Assembly (NCBI GenBank): GCA_031553195.1
Contig: JAVBLV010000073.1
Span: 1 to 47,076, forward strand
Length of the DNA: 47,076 bases
Direction of reading: 5' to 3'
Source of the DNA: JAVBLV01 sp031553195
GTDB taxonomy: Bacteria; Bacteroidota; Bacteroidia; Bacteroidales; P3
Shown piece by piece: positions 44,732 to 47,076 of the stretch. The stretch's first letter is position 1, and each line of letters starts with the position of its first letter. The position numbers and the translations under genes were made by a program. The notes under the pieces are model-generated. The model searched no databases, was not told the origin of the DNA, and was given only the letters and a program-made list of their open reading frames with translations.

Positions 44732-45047
44732 ATGAATATTATATAATTGTTGAAATTGCATTGAGATCATTAAAAAAATATATCTGAAAGTCGTTTGGCT
44801 TTTGAGAAAGACGCAAAGAAATAAAAACTGTTTTTGCATCCCGGATCTTACAACAGAAGAGAACTTTGAATAATTCCGTAAACAAAATATTTCCGAATCA
44901 CCCATTAGTAGACGCTAAAATGATTAACAGAGAATATTATATTATTAAATAGGAAAATATTGATTACTTATAAAAATCTTTATTATATTGATTTTTAAAT
45001 TTTTAATTTCTTATTTTGGTTTATTGTATATTTAGATGTTATAAAAA

Positions 45048-45126
45048 TTTACGCAGGCAAAATCTTTTTTTACGCAAACGAAAATCATTTTTACGTAAAC
45101 GAAAATTATTTAAACAAAAATCATTT
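45048..45126. repeat. 21-bp phased direct repeats, likely AraC-type operator
   Basis: Three direct units at 45048-45068, 45069-45089 and 45090-45110 share the form tttacg(c/t)a(a/g)(a/g)c; units 2 and 3 match at 19 of 21 positions. A truncated fourth (aaacaaaaatcattt) ends at 45126. The 21-bp period equals two DNA turns, placing all sites on one face. The block ends about 10 bases before the -7 box at 45137. Confidence 0.75.
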
Positions 45127-45136
45127 AAAAGGCGCG

Positions 45137-45144
45137 TATTTTTG
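45137..45144 (+). promoter_or_regulatory. -7 box of the zinc-ribbon OmpA gene, probably activator-dependent
   Basis: TATTTTTG matches TAnnTTTG. No TTTG occurs at the -33 position; the phased repeats end there instead, the layout expected of a promoter needing an activator. The leader to ATG 45315 would be about 165 nt. Confidence 0.5.
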
Positions 45145-45314
45145 TATTTCATTTGTAATGAAGTTTTCTTATAGTTTTCAGATATACAAAGATTTAAATT
45201 CGCATAGCACAATATAATTACAACTGAAACTGAAAACGCCTTTGCGAACTTTATGGTAAGCAAAAAACAAACAATAATAAATTTAAAAAATAATCTTTAA
45301 ACTCAAGAATAACC

Positions 45315-46757
45315 ATGAGAACACTAAAACTATTTTTTATAAGCGTATTTATTTTTACGTTCTGTAGTTTGCAGACAAATGCCCAATTGGGCGATAGAAT
45401 TGGCAAAGCCATTAAAAAAACTGCCGAAGACGCTACGGTGCGCAAGGCTGAAGAAAAAACCGACGAAGCGGTAAGCAAATCGATAGATAAAGCAACCAAT
45501 CCAGATAGTTACAAAAGCGACAATTCGGGTAACGAAAAGAAAAATCAGAAAAAAACAGACGAATACTGGGCTTGCGCCGATTGCGGACATGAAAGCAATG
45601 CGGGTAAATTCTGTACGGAATGCGGCGCTAAGCAACCAAGTAGCGATAATAGTTGGACTTGCCCCGATTGTGGCAACGGGGGCAATACCGGAAAATTTTG
45701 TACCGAATGCGGCGCCAAGCAAACTTCGGAACAGGGAAGCGGAACTTCTTCCAATTCAAGCCAAACAAAAACCACACAGCCCAGAGCCCTCGAATCGGCT
45801 TACGCCAAAAGCGATTTTGTATCGGGAGACGAGATTATTTTCGCCGATGAACTCGACAAAGAACAAATGGGTGAATTTCCCAGTCGCTGGGATTTAATCA
45901 ATGGAAGTGCCGAACTAGCAAAATTTGCAGGTTATAGCGCCATATATGCAGAAGAGAGTGCTACTATTGCCCCGTTGATGAAGGATATGACAGCTTATCT
46001 TCCGGATATGTTTACGGTTGAGTTTGATTTTATGATCGACGATAAAGGACGGGCAGGAACTTACACTTTGGAAATGTTCGACGGCAATGAGCGCGTTATA
46101 GAAGTAATTTTAGGCGAATATGCTCCGTACTGTAACGTATACTGGAATTACTTCACTCCCAGCGGAGAAGATAGAAAAGGCGAATTAGAGTCGCTTGCCA
46201 TAAAAAAGGGCGAATGGAACCATTGGGCGGTTTCATTTAATAAACGTGCGTTCAAACTCTATATTAACGGGGCGAGAGTTGTAAATATTCCTTCGATGAA
46301 GGCGCCAAAGAAGTTGTTTTTGCACTTCCGTTCGGACTACAGAGACGGTTATCCCGCCGCTATCAAAGATTTCCGCATGGCGCAAGGAGCCGTACCCCTT
46401 TACGACCGCATGATGAGCGATGGAAAAATTATCAGCTATGGTATTACTTTCGATGTAGGTAAATCGACCCTCAAACCCGAATCCATGACCGAAATCAACC
46501 GTATAGCACAGCTAATGAAAGACAATCCCACTGTGAAATTCAGCGTGGAAGGCCATACCGACAATACCGGCGGCGGCGCAAGCAATCAAACGCTTTCCGA
46601 AGCGCGTTCCAAAGCGGTGATGGATAAATTGGTGGAAATGGGCGTTGATAAAAGCCGCTTGAAAGCGGCAGGCAAAGGGCAAAACAGCCCTATTGCCGAC
46701 AATACTACCGATGAAGGACGCGCCAAAAACCGCAGAGTGGAATTTGTGAAATTCTAA
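45315..46757 (+). CDS. Exported OmpA-family protein with double zinc ribbon and LamG-like domain
   Basis: 480 residues. The signal peptide MRTLKLFFISVFIFTFCSLQTNA|QLG is clear. A basic/acidic helical linker (24-80) leads to two zinc ribbons, Cys87/90/100/103 (CADCGHESNAGKFCTEC) and Cys116/119/129/132 (CPDCGNGGNTGKFCTEC), a double zinc ribbon normally found in cytoplasmic proteins. A jelly-roll/LamG-like domain follows (about 165-355; FTVEFDFMIDDKGRAGTYTLEMF, WNHWAVSFNKRAFKLYINGARV), then a C-terminal OmpA peptidoglycan-binding domain (about 370-480; TFDVGKSTLKPESM, VEGHTDNTGGGASNQTLSEARSKAV, NRRVEFVKF). It probably sits in the periplasm or outer membrane. The divergent 7TM-AraC protein is the likely regulator. 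Confidence 0.9.
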   Translation: MRTLKLFFISVFIFTFCSLQTNAQLGDRIGKAIKKTAEDATVRKAEEKTDEAVSKSIDKATNPDSYKSDNSGNEKKNQKKTDEYWACADCGHESNAGKFCTECGAKQPSSDNSWTCPDCGNGGNTGKFCTECGAKQTSEQGSGTSSNSSQTKTTQPRALESAYAKSDFVSGDEIIFADELDKEQMGEFPSRWDLINGSAELAKFAGYSAIYAEESATIAPLMKDMTAYLPDMFTVEFDFMIDDKGRAGTYTLEMFDGNERVIEVILGEYAPYCNVYWNYFTPSGEDRKGELESLAIKKGEWNHWAVSFNKRAFKLYINGARVVNIPSMKAPKKLFLHFRSDYRDGYPAAIKDFRMAQGAVPLYDRMMSDGKIISYGITFDVGKSTLKPESMTEINRIAQLMKDNPTVKFSVEGHTDNTGGGASNQTLSEARSKAVMDKLVEMGVDKSRLKAAGKGQNSPIADNTTDEGRAKNRRVEFVKF

Positions 46758-47035
46758 ATTCCATAAAGGAAGAGGGTTAGGGCCTAACTCAAAGTGAAGC
46801 CCTCACTAAAACCACCCCAAACCCCTGAAGGGGCTTTTAGGACAATGAAACAGTAATCGAAGCTTGAAAAGTCCCAAAAAATGAGAAAGTCTGCTTCTTT
46901 TCCCCTTAAGGGGAAAACATAAAAGGGGTAAAGGGATTTAGGGCAATGTCGTTAAGTTAAGGGATACAAAAATAAAAACCATTGAGTTAAGGATAAAAAA
47001 TCCTTTCTTTGTATCGACTAAAAAACAAAAACTCA
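46758..47035. other. Dispersed palindromes and overlapping inverted repeats
   Basis: The region holds a 12-bp imperfect palindrome cccctgaagggg (46822-46833), a perfect 20-bp palindrome centred on ttaa (46898-46917) and an interlocking set of inverted repeats (46963-47040) that ends on the start codon of the next frame. The G/C palindromes resemble those at 42875-43080. Confidence 0.65.
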
Positions 47036-47076
47036 ATGGTCAAAGCAAATGTAGTAATAATTGATGGATTAAAAAA
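47036..47076 (+). CDS. Start of an unidentified gene, cut by the window end
   Basis: An ATG at 47036 opens a frame (MVKANVVIIDGLK...) that continues to the last base. Its start codon lies inside the right arm of an inverted repeat (accattgagtt at 46978-46988 with aactcaatggt at 47030-47040). Thirteen codons are too few to identify a family; an insertion-sequence gene is one possibility. Confidence 0.35.
   Translation, partial: MVKANVVIIDGLK

Larger units (their letters stand above)
44636..45314. other. Divergent regulatory region between the AraC-type regulator and OmpA gene
   Basis: 680 bases without a gene. It holds the regulator's consensus promoter (44700-44731 minus), 21-bp phased repeats (45048-45126) and the -7 box of the OmpA gene (45137-45144). 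Apparent small frames reading through the repeats are not credible genes. Confidence 0.85.

Noticed and set aside
45039..45263. Minus-strand 74-codon frame with repeated FRLRK motifs
   Set aside because: The peptide repeats simply mirror the 21-bp DNA repeats in a promoter region; there is no conserved start or protein-like composition.

Overview
The window comes from a member of the Bacteroidetes, most likely order Bacteroidales and probably an uncultured or little-studied lineage. The evidence is an AT-rich genome, several upstream regions with the TAnnTTTG -7 box of the Bacteroidetes primary sigma factor, and genes typical of the phylum: PorP/SprF outer-membrane proteins, PD40-OmpA proteins, type IX secretion (T9SS) C-terminal sorting domains of both types, a 7TM-AraC regulator, a PadR-PspC pair, DUF4159 and SppA.

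Layout. (1) 1-14.4 kb, plus strand: a cell-surface locus with a giant Cys-rich T9SS type B adhesin of at least 3565 residues, a PorP/SprF protein and a PD40-OmpA protein. The adhesin has no proper 5' end in the window. (2) 14.4-18.5 kb, minus strand: a compact three-gene unit (membrane protein with a Cys-rich export-side motif, AlbA_2/ATPase-like regulator, uncharacterised protein with a Cys-His-Asn constellation), ended by a bidirectional terminator. (3) 18.7-24.1 kb, plus: outer-membrane barrel, rsmE, DUF4159 protein and a secreted M6 metalloprotease with a type A sorting domain. (4) 24.2-25.8 kb, minus: polytopic membrane protein. (5) 26.2-31.2 kb, plus: a second PorP/SprF and PorE-like pair without an adhesin, then a lone sufB. 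(6) 31.7-34.8 kb, minus: small VOC, SRPBCC and DUF1905 proteins, interrupted by a MITE-like imperfect palindrome. (7) 35.3-37.2 kb, plus: padR-pspC. (8) 37.9-42.7 kb, plus: sppA, tilS and a DEDDh exonuclease. (9) 43.4-46.8 kb: a 7TM-AraC regulator divergent from an exported zinc-ribbon/LamG-like/OmpA protein. Between them lie 21-bp phased direct repeats, and the same core motif recurs in the regulator's own promoter. (10) The last 300 bases hold dispersed palindromes and the first codons of a gene that runs off the window.

How the genes work together. Two SprF/PorE-type pairs plus type A and type B cargo indicate an active T9SS and a heavily decorated cell surface; the adhesin-SprF-OmpA trio resembles the sprB/sprF arrangement of gliding Bacteroidetes. 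The rest is housekeeping (rsmE, tilS, sppA, exonuclease, sufB) and envelope-stress regulation. The best candidates for something undescribed are the 7TM-AraC / phased-repeat / zinc-ribbon OmpA unit and the three-gene minus-strand module at 14.4-18.5 kb. No rRNA, tRNA, CRISPR array or complete transposase was seen.
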